Origin: Bradyrhizobium sp. OK095
GTDB lineage: Bacteria; Pseudomonadota; Alphaproteobacteria; Rhizobiales; Xanthobacteraceae
Reading direction: 5' to 3'
Length of the DNA stretch: 64,000 nucleotides
Assembly: GCF_900109945.1 (NCBI RefSeq)
Contig: NZ_FOBX01000004.1
Span: forward strand, 413,027-477,026
Positions 47,032 to 55,501 of this stretch are shown piece after piece (position 1 is the first letter of the stretch; each line of letters starts with the position of its first letter). Below the pieces are notes generated by a model. That model had not been told where the DNA came from and did no database searches. It saw only the letters and a list, made by a program, of their open reading frames with translations. Position numbers and translations under genes: made by a program.

Positions 47032-48432
47032 ATGAGCCGTACAGAGCAGGATTTCCTCGGACAGCGTGAGATCGCCGACGACATCTACTACGGCGTCCAG
47101 ACCATCCGCGGGAAGGAGAACTTCCACATCACCGGCATTCCGATGAACCAGGAGCCTTACTTTGTGAAGGCGCTCGGTTACGTCAAGAAGGCCGCAGCGA
47201 TGGCCAACCGCGATCTCGGTGCGGTGGACACCAAGGTCGCGGAAGCCATCATCGTCGGCTGCGACCGCGTCATCGCCGGCGACATGATGGATCAGTTCGT
47301 CACCGACTTCATTCAGGGCGGCGCCGGCACCTCCACCAACATGAACGCCAATGAGGTGATCGCCAATCTCGCGCTGGAGTCGCTCGGCTTCGCCAAGGGC
47401 GACTATCAGCACGTCAGCCCCAACGATCACGTCAATTACGGCCAGTCGACCAACGATACCTATCCGACCGCCTTTCGTCTGGCGCTGATCCTGCGGCTCG
47501 AGAGCTACATGACGGCGCTGCGCCAGCTACAGGAAGCGTTCTTCGCCAAGGGCCGCGAGTTCGAGCGCGTGCTGAAGATGGGCCGCACGCATTTGCAGGA
47601 CGCGGTGCCGATGTCGCTCGGCGCCGAATTCCGCGGATGGGGCACCACGATGGGCGAGGAGGTCGACCGCATCTCCGAGGCGCGCGCGCTGCTGCGCGAG
47701 ATCAATCTCGGCGCCACCGCGATCGGCACCTCCGTCACCGCGGCGCACGGCTATCCAAAACTTGCGGTCAGGCATTTGAGCGCGCTGACCGGTGTCGACT
47801 TCATTCTCGCCGGCGATCTGGTCGAGGCGACCTCGGACACCGGCGCCTATGTGCAGCTCTCCGGTGTGCTCAAGCGCACCGCGAGCAAGCTCACAAAAAT
47901 CTGCAACGACATTCGCCTGCTTGCCTCCGGCCCGCGCGCCGGCTTCAACGAGATCAACCTGCCGCAATTGCAGCCGGGCTCCTCGATCATGCCCGGCAAG
48001 GTCAATCCTGTGATCCCCGAGGTCGTCAACCAGACCAGCTTTCTCGTCATCGGGCTCGATACGACCGTCACGCTGGCAGCAAGTGCCGGCCAGCTTCAGC
48101 TCAACGTGATGGAGCCGGTGATCTCGTTCGCGCTGTTCTTCTCGATCCGCACCATGGAGCGCGCGGTCAACAGCCTGCGCGAGAATTGCGTCGTCGGCAT
48201 CACCGCCAACGAGGAGCACACCCGCAACATGGTGCTGAACTCGCTGGGCATCGTTACGGTGCTGAAGCCGCTGCTCGGCTACAAGCAATGTGCCGAAATC
48301 GCGCGCGAGGGCTACAAGAGCGGCAAGTCGCTGCACCAGATCGTGGTGGTCGAACGCAAGCTGCTGACGCAGGAGAAATGGGACGAGATGTTCTCGTTCG
48401 AGCGGCTGATCAATCCGGATATGATGGAGTGA
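47032..48432 (+). CDS. aspA: Aspartate ammonia-lyase
   Basis: A 466-residue member of the aspartase/fumarase superfamily. The signature loop GSSIMPGKVNPVIPE carries the catalytic serine (about residue 318). Other conserved regions are AGTSTNMNANEV and GRTHLQDAVPMSLG. It converts aspartate to fumarate and ammonia, providing carbon or nitrogen, and aspartase rather than fumarase is favoured by the REIADDIYYGVQT opening. Ribosome site AAGGAG 5 bases upstream. Confidence 0.93.
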   Translation: MSRTEQDFLGQREIADDIYYGVQTIRGKENFHITGIPMNQEPYFVKALGYVKKAAAMANRDLGAVDTKVAEAIIVGCDRVIAGDMMDQFVTDFIQGGAGTSTNMNANEVIANLALESLGFAKGDYQHVSPNDHVNYGQSTNDTYPTAFRLALILRLESYMTALRQLQEAFFAKGREFERVLKMGRTHLQDAVPMSLGAEFRGWGTTMGEEVDRISEARALLREINLGATAIGTSVTAAHGYPKLAVRHLSALTGVDFILAGDLVEATSDTGAYVQLSGVLKRTASKLTKICNDIRLLASGPRAGFNEINLPQLQPGSSIMPGKVNPVIPEVVNQTSFLVIGLDTTVTLAASAGQLQLNVMEPVISFALFFSIRTMERAVNSLRENCVVGITANEEHTRNMVLNSLGIVTVLKPLLGYKQCAEIAREGYKSGKSLHQIVVVERKLLTQEKWDEMFSFERLINPDMME

Positions 48433-48585
48433 TGTCGCCCGCCTTTGCGTAGCGAATTCCGCGCGTTGGAATTGCGGTAACGGCGTCCGTCACGACGCCA
48501 AAACGCAATACTTGACAGTGGAAAGATTGCCTTGTTGGTATGGCTCCCAACTTCAGTTTGACCGCCGATAGAGGATCGTTCCGCA

Positions 48586-49554
48586 ATGTCCATGCCTGCC
48601 TTGTTCAAAGGGCGACTGTCGATCCCCGTGATCGGTTCGCCGCTCTTCATCATCTCGGTGCCCGATCTCGTGATCGCGCAATGCAAGGCGGGAGTGGTCG
48701 GGTCGTTTCCGTCGCTGAACGCGCGGCCGCCGGAGCTGCTCGACGAATGGCTGGCGCGGATCACCGAAGAGCTCGCGGCCTATGACCGTGCCCATCCCGA
48801 CAAGCCGTCGGCGCCGTTTGCCGTCAACCAGATCGTGCACAAGTCGAACAACCGGCTCGACCACGACATGCAGCTTTGCGCCAAGTACAAGGTCCCGATG
48901 GTGATCTCCTCGCTCGGTGCGCGCGAGGAGCTCAATCAGGCGGTGCACGGCTGGGGCGGCATCGTCTTCCACGACGTGATCAACCAGAAATTCGCCCACA
49001 AGGCGATCGAGAAGGGCGCCGATGGCCTGATCCTGGTCGCCGCCGGCGCCGGCGGCCATGCCGGCACGATCTCGCCGCTCGCCTTCGTCGCCGAGACCCG
49101 CAAGTGGTTCGACGGCCCGATCGCGCTGTCGGGCGCCATTGGCAACGGCAAGGCGATCCGCGCCGCGCGCATTCTCGGCGCCGACTTCGCCTATATCGGC
49201 TCGGCCTTCATTGCGACCAAGGAAGCCAACGCGGTCGAGACCTACAAGCAGATGATCGCGGGCTCGACGGCCGACGACATCGTCTATTCCAACCTCTTTA
49301 CCGGCGTGCACGGCAATTATCTGAAGCCCTCGATCCTCGCCGCCGGCATGGATCCGGAAAACCTGCCGACCTCCGATCCCTCCAAGATGAACTTCGGCAC
49401 CGACGCCTCCGGCGAGCGCGCCAAGCCGAAGGCCTGGAAGGAAATCTGGGGCTCCGGCCAGGGCATCGGCAGCGTCGAGGGAATCGTGCCCGCCGCCGAG
49501 ATGATCGCGCGCTTCAAGAAGGAATACGACGAGGCGATCGATCCGCCGTTGTGA
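48586..49554 (+). CDS. Nitronate monooxygenase-like flavoprotein (copy 1)
   Basis: A 322-residue FMN-dependent TIM-barrel protein. The phosphate/flavin region includes GADGLILVAAGAGGHAGTISP and SGAIGNGKAIRAARILGADFAYIGSAF. The GGH histidine that serves as the catalytic base in class I nitronate monooxygenases is present. It would oxidise alkyl nitronates, though related proteins have other roles. It is overlapped at its stop by a TesB-like thioesterase gene, and a paralogue lies 3 kb downstream. Confidence 0.85.
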   Translation: MSMPALFKGRLSIPVIGSPLFIISVPDLVIAQCKAGVVGSFPSLNARPPELLDEWLARITEELAAYDRAHPDKPSAPFAVNQIVHKSNNRLDHDMQLCAKYKVPMVISSLGAREELNQAVHGWGGIVFHDVINQKFAHKAIEKGADGLILVAAGAGGHAGTISPLAFVAETRKWFDGPIALSGAIGNGKAIRAARILGADFAYIGSAFIATKEANAVETYKQMIAGSTADDIVYSNLFTGVHGNYLKPSILAAGMDPENLPTSDPSKMNFGTDASGERAKPKAWKEIWGSGQGIGSVEGIVPAAEMIARFKKEYDEAIDPPL

Positions 49555-50339
49555 TGGCTCTCGCAATGACCGCCATCTACCGCGTCGACGGCAACAGCGT
49601 CGTCACCAGCCCTGATGCAGCCGGTCCCTGGGACCGGCGCATGCAGCACGGCTCGGCGCCATCCGCACTGGTGACGTGGGCAGCGGAGCGGATTCCGACG
49701 CCGGTGCCAATGAACATTGCGCGCGTCACCATCGATCTGATGCGCCCGGTGCCGGTGGCGCCGCTCACCATCGAGACCGAAGTCCTTCGCGAGGGGCGCA
49801 AGATCCAGCTCTGTGAGGTCAAGCTGCTCGCAGACGGCGTGCAGGTCGTCGGCGCCACAGTGCTCAAGATCAAGCAGCAGTCCCAACCGTTACCGGACGA
49901 CGTCAAGGATCTGCCGGTCACGTTGCCGTCGCCTGAGGACGCGTTCGTCGAGGACGGCCACGGCGCGACCAGTCCTTTTGCGGGCATGGTCTCGATGCGC
50001 GCCGCGCGCGGCCGCTTCGGCCAGGCCGGCGCGGGCGCGATCTGGTTTCGCCTCGATCATCCGCTGGTCGCGGGCGAAGCGGTCTCGCAGGCGATGCGCG
50101 CCGTGGTCGCCGCCGATTTTTCCAACGGCACCGCCTCGACGCTCGACTTCCGTACCTGGACCTACATCAACGCCGATCTCACAGTGAGCCTTTCGCGTCA
50201 GCCGGTCGGCGAGTGGATTTTGCTCGACGGCGAATCCTGGATCGGCCCTGATGGTGCCGGCCTCGCGATGTCGCGGCTGGCGGACAGACAGGGTTACTTT
50301 GGCCGCGCGGTGCAGAGCCTGGTGATCGAGAAGCGGTAA
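49554..50339 (+). CDS. TesB-like acyl-CoA thioesterase
   Basis: A 261-residue double-hotdog thioesterase. The N-terminal half has GAWDRRMQHG-like (here GPWDRRMQHGSAPSALVTW) and the ARVTIDLMRPVPVAPL strand pair. The C-terminal half has MRAVVAADFSNGTAS and WTYINADLTVSLSRQPVGEW, matching the second hotdog. It would hydrolyse acyl-CoA. The ATG at 49554 overlaps the stop of copy 1 (TGATG), so the two genes are coupled. An alternative ATG is at 49566. Confidence 0.8.
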   Translation: MALAMTAIYRVDGNSVVTSPDAAGPWDRRMQHGSAPSALVTWAAERIPTPVPMNIARVTIDLMRPVPVAPLTIETEVLREGRKIQLCEVKLLADGVQVVGATVLKIKQQSQPLPDDVKDLPVTLPSPEDAFVEDGHGATSPFAGMVSMRAARGRFGQAGAGAIWFRLDHPLVAGEAVSQAMRAVVAADFSNGTASTLDFRTWTYINADLTVSLSRQPVGEWILLDGESWIGPDGAGLAMSRLADRQGYFGRAVQSLVIEKR

Positions 50340-50368
50340 GGGTCGCGAAGATCGCGCCTCATCCCCGC

Positions 50369-50472
50369 TGTCATGCTCCGCGAAAGCGGGGCATCCAGTA
50401 CGCCGCAGCCTATCGATTCAATCACAGCCGTCTCGGAGTACTGGATCGCCCGGTCAAGGCCGGGCGATGACA
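50369..50472. repeat. Intergenic palindromic repeat, family B
   Basis: Arms TGTCATGCTCCGCGAAAGCG with inner CATCCAGTAC on the left, and GTACTGGAT with GCCGGGCGATGACA on the right. It is related to the repeat at 37368-37470 in its CGCGAAAGCG and ATCCAGTA blocks. It lies downstream of the thioesterase gene. Confidence 0.85.
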
Positions 50473-50579
50473 TCTGTGGTGTGGACGCTTGGCGGCAGAC
50501 GATAGTGATCGCACCTTGGGCCGATTGAACGGCAGGCTTCCGCCGCCGCGGAAGGGATGCTTTGGCGCATCCTGCCTGT

Positions 50580-50678
50580 TCACAGGCCGTAGAAGAGCTT
50601 GATCTCCCACAGCACCACGACGATGGCCGTGATCAATGTGACCGCGGCGACTGCACTTTCCAGGGAAGCGACTCTCAT
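50580..50678 (-). CDS. 32-residue single-pass membrane peptide
   Basis: A very short open frame encoding MRVASLESAV followed by a hydrophobic helix (VTLITAIVVVLWEIKLFY). GGAG lies 8 bases before the ATG. The longer frame to 50798 adds 40 residues without family likeness. It fits the pattern of small membrane peptides that regulate a larger protein, but homology cannot be tested here. It is encoded on the minus strand downstream of the acyl-CoA ligase start region's transcript end. Confidence 0.45.
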   Translation of the reverse strand: MRVASLESAVAAVTLITAIVVVLWEIKLFYGL

Positions 50679-50816
50679 CTCACACTCCGCTTCCCAGCCC
50701 CTCAGCGGTCTAGTTGATTCCCTGATTCGCCGGCAATCGCACGGGCATCGTGAGCTTGCACTCCGTTGCGCGCTGTGGTGCCGGGGCCACAACGACACCG
50801 TAAAATCCCGGGGTAA

Positions 50817-52379
50817 TCACCCCACCATCCGGTCCCGCCCGCTCCAGAACCCCGCGCGCAGCACCTTCTTGTCGACCTTGCCGACGCCGGTCATCGGCAA
50901 TTGCTTGACGAACTGGATCTGCTTCGGTGCATGCGCCGCGCCTTTTCGCGTCCTGACCATATTAATCAACTCGTCCGGATCCGGCTTTGTGCCCTCGCGC
51001 GGCACGACGATGGCGGTGACGGCTTCGCCCCATTTCTCGTCGGGAATGCCGACGACGGCGACCATCGCAACATCCGCGTGCTGCGACAGCACATCCTCGA
51101 CCTCGCGCGGAAAGATGTTGAAGCCGCCGGTGACGATCATGTCCTTCTTGCGGTCGAGGATGAACATGTAGCCGCGCTCGTCCTTGCGCGCGATGTCGCC
51201 GGTGTGGACCCAGCCGTTCTTCAGCGTCTCGGCCGTGATGTCGGGCCGCTTCCAATATTCCGCCATCACATGCGGCGCGCGCACGCAGATTTCGCCGGCC
51301 TCGCCCGTCTTCACCTCCTGGTCGTTGTCGTCCAGAATCCTGACCTCGCAGGCAGCGATCGGGAAACCGCAGGACAGGAACAGCTCAGGCGTCCTGGGAT
51401 CGTGATCTTTTTTGCGCAGCACCGAGACCGGATAGCATTCGGTCTGGCCGTACAGCTGTGAAAAGACCGGACCGATGCGTTCGATGCCCTCGACCAGCCG
51501 GCTCGGCGACATCGCCGACGCCCCGTAGAGCACGAGCTCGAGCGAGGAGAGATCGGTCCTGCTCAGCGCGGGATGATCGAGCAGCACGTAGATCATGGTC
51601 GGCACGAACAGCGTGAAGTTGATGCGCTCACGCGCGATCGTAGCCAGCACGGCTTCCGGATCAAAGCCCTTCAGCATGTGCACGGTGCCGCCGCGCATCA
51701 GGGTCGGCAGCACCTTCGTGCCGGCGACATGGCTGATCGGGGCGACGGCGAGAAAGCGTGCGGCGTCAGGAATCTCGAAGTCGGCGAGGATTGCGGCGGC
51801 GGCTCCGGCATTTTCGCGATGATAGCGCAGCGCGCCCTTGGATTTGCCGGTCGTGCCGCCGGTGTAATTCAGCGTGGAGAGATCGTCAGGGCCGGCGAGG
51901 CACAGCGGGCTGGCGTGGCCTTCGATCTCAATGGCCTGCAAGAGATCGACGCCATAGTCGGCCGGTCCCATGGTGAAGATCGCTTTGAGCATGCTCGCCT
52001 TGGCGGCGAGCTCGCCGCCGCGATCGCGGAAGGCGGCGGCATCGACCACCAGTACCTCGGCCTCGGAATCCTCAAGCTGGAAGAGCTGGTCTCCCTGCGA
52101 TCCCAGCGGATGCAGCCAGGTGACGCAGAGCCGCGATAATTGCGCGGCGACACCGGCACACCATGTGTCGGCGCGGTTCGCGGTGAGGAAGGCGACGCGC
52201 GCGCCGGGCTGCAATCCAAGCCTTGTGAACACGGCCTGGATGCGTCCGATCAGGTCGATGGTGCCCTGATAGCTCAGCGATCCCCCGGGCCAGGCGAAAG
52301 CGGTGCGGCCGGGATAGCGCGACAGTGCCCGTAGCGTCTGCGCGCAAGTCGGGGACGATGCGTGGAGCGGATCGGACAT
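50817..52379 (-). CDS. AMP-forming acyl-CoA ligase
   Basis: A 520-residue ANL-superfamily ligase. It has the AMP loop NYTGGTTGKSKGALRYHREN, the QLYGQTECYP motif, HTGDIARKDERGYMFILDRKKD and the C-terminal lysine region PMTGVGKVDKKVLR. It activates a medium-chain, aromatic or other carboxylic acid. Substrate not evident. It is transcribed divergently from the second nitronate monooxygenase-like gene, with about 125 bases between them. Start chosen at 52379 because upstream residues do not resemble the family. Confidence 0.88.
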   Translation of the reverse strand: MSDPLHASSPTCAQTLRALSRYPGRTAFAWPGGSLSYQGTIDLIGRIQAVFTRLGLQPGARVAFLTANRADTWCAGVAAQLSRLCVTWLHPLGSQGDQLFQLEDSEAEVLVVDAAAFRDRGGELAAKASMLKAIFTMGPADYGVDLLQAIEIEGHASPLCLAGPDDLSTLNYTGGTTGKSKGALRYHRENAGAAAAILADFEIPDAARFLAVAPISHVAGTKVLPTLMRGGTVHMLKGFDPEAVLATIARERINFTLFVPTMIYVLLDHPALSRTDLSSLELVLYGASAMSPSRLVEGIERIGPVFSQLYGQTECYPVSVLRKKDHDPRTPELFLSCGFPIAACEVRILDDNDQEVKTGEAGEICVRAPHVMAEYWKRPDITAETLKNGWVHTGDIARKDERGYMFILDRKKDMIVTGGFNIFPREVEDVLSQHADVAMVAVVGIPDEKWGEAVTAIVVPREGTKPDPDELINMVRTRKGAAHAPKQIQFVKQLPMTGVGKVDKKVLRAGFWSGRDRMVG

Positions 52380-52504
52380 ATGTTTCCTCGTTGCTTTGTC
52401 ACTGGCTTCTGGCGTGCCAATGTTTGCCCTGACGCTAGCACAGGGAATGCGGGATGGAGCGACAAAGCCCGATCGAGGGAGGCATGCGTGACAGGGAGAT
52501 TTGC

Positions 52505-53470
52505 GTGACGACAGATCGACTGCAAATTTTCCGTGATCGTGTCGCGCTGCCGCTGATCGCGGCGCCAATGTTTCTGGTGTCGGGCGTCGAACTCATGGTC
52601 GCGAGCTGCCGAAGCGGCGTGATCGGCAGCTTCCCCACCGCGAATTGCCGCAGCACGGACCAGCTCGATGCTTGGCTTACCGAGATCGAAACGCGGCTGC
52701 GGCAGTACGAAGATCAAACCGGCCGCAAGGCAGCGCCGCTCTGTCCGAACCTGATCGTGCATCGCTCCAATGCGCGGCTGGAGCAGGATCTCGCCGTGCT
52801 GCTGCGACACAAGCCGGAGATCGTCATCACCTCGGTCGGCTCGCCGGCGCAGGTGTTGAAGCCGTTGCATGATGCCGGTGCGCTGGTGCTGGCGGACGTC
52901 GCCTCGATCCGCCACGCCGAACGCGCGGCGAAAGCAGGTGCCGACGGACTGGTGCTGCTCACGGCGGGCGCGGGCGGGCAGACCGGCTGGCTCAATCCGT
53001 TCGCCTTCGTCCGCGCGGTGCGTGCATTCTACGACGGAATCATCGTGCTTGCGGGCGGCATCAGCGATGGCCGCGCGCTGCATGCGGCCCAGGTGCTCGG
53101 CTGCGATCTCGGTTACATGGGCACAAAATTCATCGCGACGCGCGAGAGCATGGCAGACGACCGCTACAAGCGGATGCTGGTCGAGAGCAGCGCCGATGAC
53201 ATCCTGCTGACCACCGCGTTCACTGGACTTCAGACCAGCATGCTGAAGCCGTCGATCGTCGCGGCGGGGCTCGATCCCGACGATCTGCCGGCGCGCGGGG
53301 CGATCGACATCGCCAAGGATATCGACGTCGCCGCGCGGGAGAACCGGCCAAAGCGCTGGCGCGATATCTGGAGCGGCGGGCACTCGACATCGGGCGTCAC
53401 CGATGTGCTTGGGGTCGATGATCTCGTCGCGCGGACGCTGGCGGAATACCGCGAGGCGGGTGGGCGGTAG
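52505..53470 (+). CDS. Nitronate monooxygenase-like flavoprotein (copy 2, GGQ variant)
   Basis: A 321-residue paralogue of the gene at 48586. The flavin-binding scaffold is shared, including ADGLVLLTAGAGGQTG and AGGISDGRALHAAQVLGCDLGYMGTKF. The position of the usual catalytic histidine (GGH) is Gln here, so ordinary nitronate oxidation is doubtful. I chose the GTG at 52505, 6 bases after GGGAG, which gives the same length as copy 1. ATGs at 52484 and 52454 are alternatives. Confidence 0.82.
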   Translation: MTTDRLQIFRDRVALPLIAAPMFLVSGVELMVASCRSGVIGSFPTANCRSTDQLDAWLTEIETRLRQYEDQTGRKAAPLCPNLIVHRSNARLEQDLAVLLRHKPEIVITSVGSPAQVLKPLHDAGALVLADVASIRHAERAAKAGADGLVLLTAGAGGQTGWLNPFAFVRAVRAFYDGIIVLAGGISDGRALHAAQVLGCDLGYMGTKFIATRESMADDRYKRMLVESSADDILLTTAFTGLQTSMLKPSIVAAGLDPDDLPARGAIDIAKDIDVAARENRPKRWRDIWSGGHSTSGVTDVLGVDDLVARTLAEYREAGGR

Positions 53471-53628
53471 CTGGATCCCGTCATGCCCAGCCATGACGAT
53501 GTGGCGACTTCCCGCCTCCGTCACAGTTAATTCCGCATGCCTCCACGACCCCTCACTTAACGGCAGATTAACCAACCCCAGCCAAGAATCCCCCTACGGC
53601 CGCCAATACGGACCGAGAGGGACAGGCG

Positions 53629-53877
53629 ATGGACTTCGATTTTCTCAATGCCAAGACGTCAGCGTCGCTGGACGAAATCCGCGTGCGCGTGGCCCACGCG
53701 CTCGCCCGCCACCCGCTGTGTCGCAACGTCCGTTTCGACATCCTCAGCGTCCCCCGCACCCGCCGGGGCGGCAACTGGACGGTGACGCTGCAATCGGTCG
53801 AGACGCGCGCGGTCTGGGAGGCCTCGGAGATCGTCGCCGACATCCAGGACGCCTACGATCTGGCGGCAGCTGCCTGA
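53629..53877 (+). CDS. Conserved-looking small protein, unknown function
   Basis: An 82-residue soluble protein, MDFDFLNAKTSASLDEI followed by VRVAHALARHPLCRNVRFDIL, a TRRGGNWTVTLQ strand pair and a C-terminal helix EIVADIQDAYDLAAA. The helix-strand pattern suggests a small alpha/beta fold. No family recognised. Ribosome site GAGAGGGAC upstream. It heads a run of three uncharacterised genes up to 55498. Confidence 0.65.
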   Translation: MDFDFLNAKTSASLDEIRVRVAHALARHPLCRNVRFDILSVPRTRRGGNWTVTLQSVETRAVWEASEIVADIQDAYDLAAAA

Positions 53878-53978
53878 TTTTACTGGGGTTTCCGGCGCTG
53901 TCGCTGTAGTCCGCGCGATTGCCGCCGCGATGGCACGGTTAAGCCTTATTTACCGCCCAGTTTCCGGGCAGTGATCAC

Positions 53979-54704
53979 GTGGACTTGAAGTTGGGCGCGG
54001 AGAGACGTTTGTCCAAAGCCATCACCATCGTCGTGCTGACCTGTTTCCTCGTTCTCGGCGCCGCCACCACCGCCATTCTCGGCCGTGACAGCGTGCCCAG
54101 CGTCAGTGCCGAGATGATCACGCAGGCTCCGCCCAAGCAGCTTTCGACCAACCGCGCCGCCAAGGCCGACCGCCTGGTTCCGACGCTGGCACTGGCCTCG
54201 GCCGCGATCGATCCGGTGCAGGTGCCCGCCGACAGCCTTTCGCGGGCGCCGGTGCTGACCGAGCCGCTGCGCCAGGCCTTTGCCGCCGCAACGCCTGCCG
54301 ATTTCCCGATGCCCAAGACTGGCGTGAACGAGGCGCAAGTTCCCGCGGTTGAAGTCCCGGCCAAGCCGAAGGCCGTCGCCAAGCCGCAGCCGCAGAAATC
54401 CTATTCACTGCTCTCCGACGTTCAGATCTCGGGCATCAGGGATCGGCTGAAACTGTCGTCGTCGCAGGAATATTACTGGCCCTCGGTCGAGAGCGCGCTG
54501 CGCAACGTCGTCCGCAAGATCTCGGCCAACAAGCTCTCCAATCCGAATGTGGCGGGCGTGCCGATCGATCCGAACTGTGACGAGGTCCAGCAGTTGAAGT
54601 CGGCGGCGATGCCGCTGCTGTTCCAGCTGCGTGAGGATCAGAAGGAAGAAGTGCGCAAGCTCGCCCGCATCATCGGGCTGGAGAAGGTCGCGCAGCAGAT
54701 CTGA
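53979..54704 (+). CDS. Membrane-anchored protein of unknown function
   Basis: A 241-residue protein with one helix near the N-terminus (ITIVVLTCFLVLGAATTAI). A proline/alanine-rich middle follows (KPKAVAKPQPQ), then a C-terminal helical domain from about residue 142 (YSLLSDVQISGIRDRLKLSSS, EYYWPSVESALRNVVRKI, LREDQKEEVRKLARIIGLE). The C-terminal part probably lies in the periplasm. The frame opens with GTG at 53979. No family recognised. Confidence 0.65.
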   Translation: MDLKLGAERRLSKAITIVVLTCFLVLGAATTAILGRDSVPSVSAEMITQAPPKQLSTNRAAKADRLVPTLALASAAIDPVQVPADSLSRAPVLTEPLRQAFAAATPADFPMPKTGVNEAQVPAVEVPAKPKAVAKPQPQKSYSLLSDVQISGIRDRLKLSSSQEYYWPSVESALRNVVRKISANKLSNPNVAGVPIDPNCDEVQQLKSAAMPLLFQLREDQKEEVRKLARIIGLEKVAQQI

Positions 54705-54790
54705 CCCGCAAGTTCCTCCGGGAACTGCGTTCGCATCAGGAACATTCGGCAATCGACAAGCGTTGCCCGCTCCAAACAGGGAGTGGACCA

Positions 54791-55498
54791 ATGCGCGCCT
54801 CGACAGCCTATTTCGTCGGTGCCGGAACGATCGTCGCCGCCATCGCCATTGGTCTCGGCGGCGGCATCGTTGCCGGCAATATCATGCAACCGATCGCGCC
54901 CAAGCAGGGCCCGGACACAGGCAAGATGGCGCAGCGCGCTGAAGCCACCACACCGGTCGCGACGAAAGCACCGTCGGAGCGCGTCCAATATCTTACCGGA
55001 TCGCAAACATTCGGCGCGGCAATCGCCGCGCCGACGCAGGCGCAGGACGAAGCCAAGCCTGAGCCAAAGCCCGACACGACAGCTGAGGCGAACGCTGAGC
55101 CGCCGGTGCCGCAGCCTTCGCAAGCTGCCGCAGTTGAGCCGTCCAAGGAACAGTTCAAGGAACAGTTCAAGTCGGCGCCCGTATCGCCTGCGCCGGCTAT
55201 CAAGCCGGCCGAGCAGCAGGCATCGACCGAGCCGGCATCCTCACCTGACAACGCTTACGCCAAGGCGAGAGAGCCCGACGTGAAACGGGCCGCTTCCGAG
55301 CGGCGGCGCACCGAGCGTCGCGAGCGCTGGACCGAACGCCGTCAGTACGACTCCCGCGAGCCGCGTGGCATGCGTGACCGCACCGACTGGGACGACATCG
55401 CGCGTAACGTCCGCGAGGATTCAGATTCTCGTGATGTCGCCAGTCGTCCGCGCGGCGGCTCCCCGCGGATCATGCTGTTCGGGCGTGACGACGATTAG
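54791..55498 (+). CDS. Membrane-anchored low-complexity protein
   Basis: A 235-residue protein. An N-terminal helix (VGAGTIVAAIAIGLGGGIVAG) is followed by an Ala/Pro/Glu/Lys-rich region that includes the short duplication KEQFKEQF, and a C-terminal Arg/Asp-rich region (RRRTERRERWTERRQYD). Largely disordered in appearance. No family recognised. It lies 86 bases after the previous uncharacterised gene in the same direction. Confidence 0.62.
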   Translation: MRASTAYFVGAGTIVAAIAIGLGGGIVAGNIMQPIAPKQGPDTGKMAQRAEATTPVATKAPSERVQYLTGSQTFGAAIAAPTQAQDEAKPEPKPDTTAEANAEPPVPQPSQAAAVEPSKEQFKEQFKSAPVSPAPAIKPAEQQASTEPASSPDNAYAKAREPDVKRAASERRRTERRERWTERRQYDSREPRGMRDRTDWDDIARNVREDSDSRDVASRPRGGSPRIMLFGRDDD

Positions 55499-55501
55499 CG
55501 C

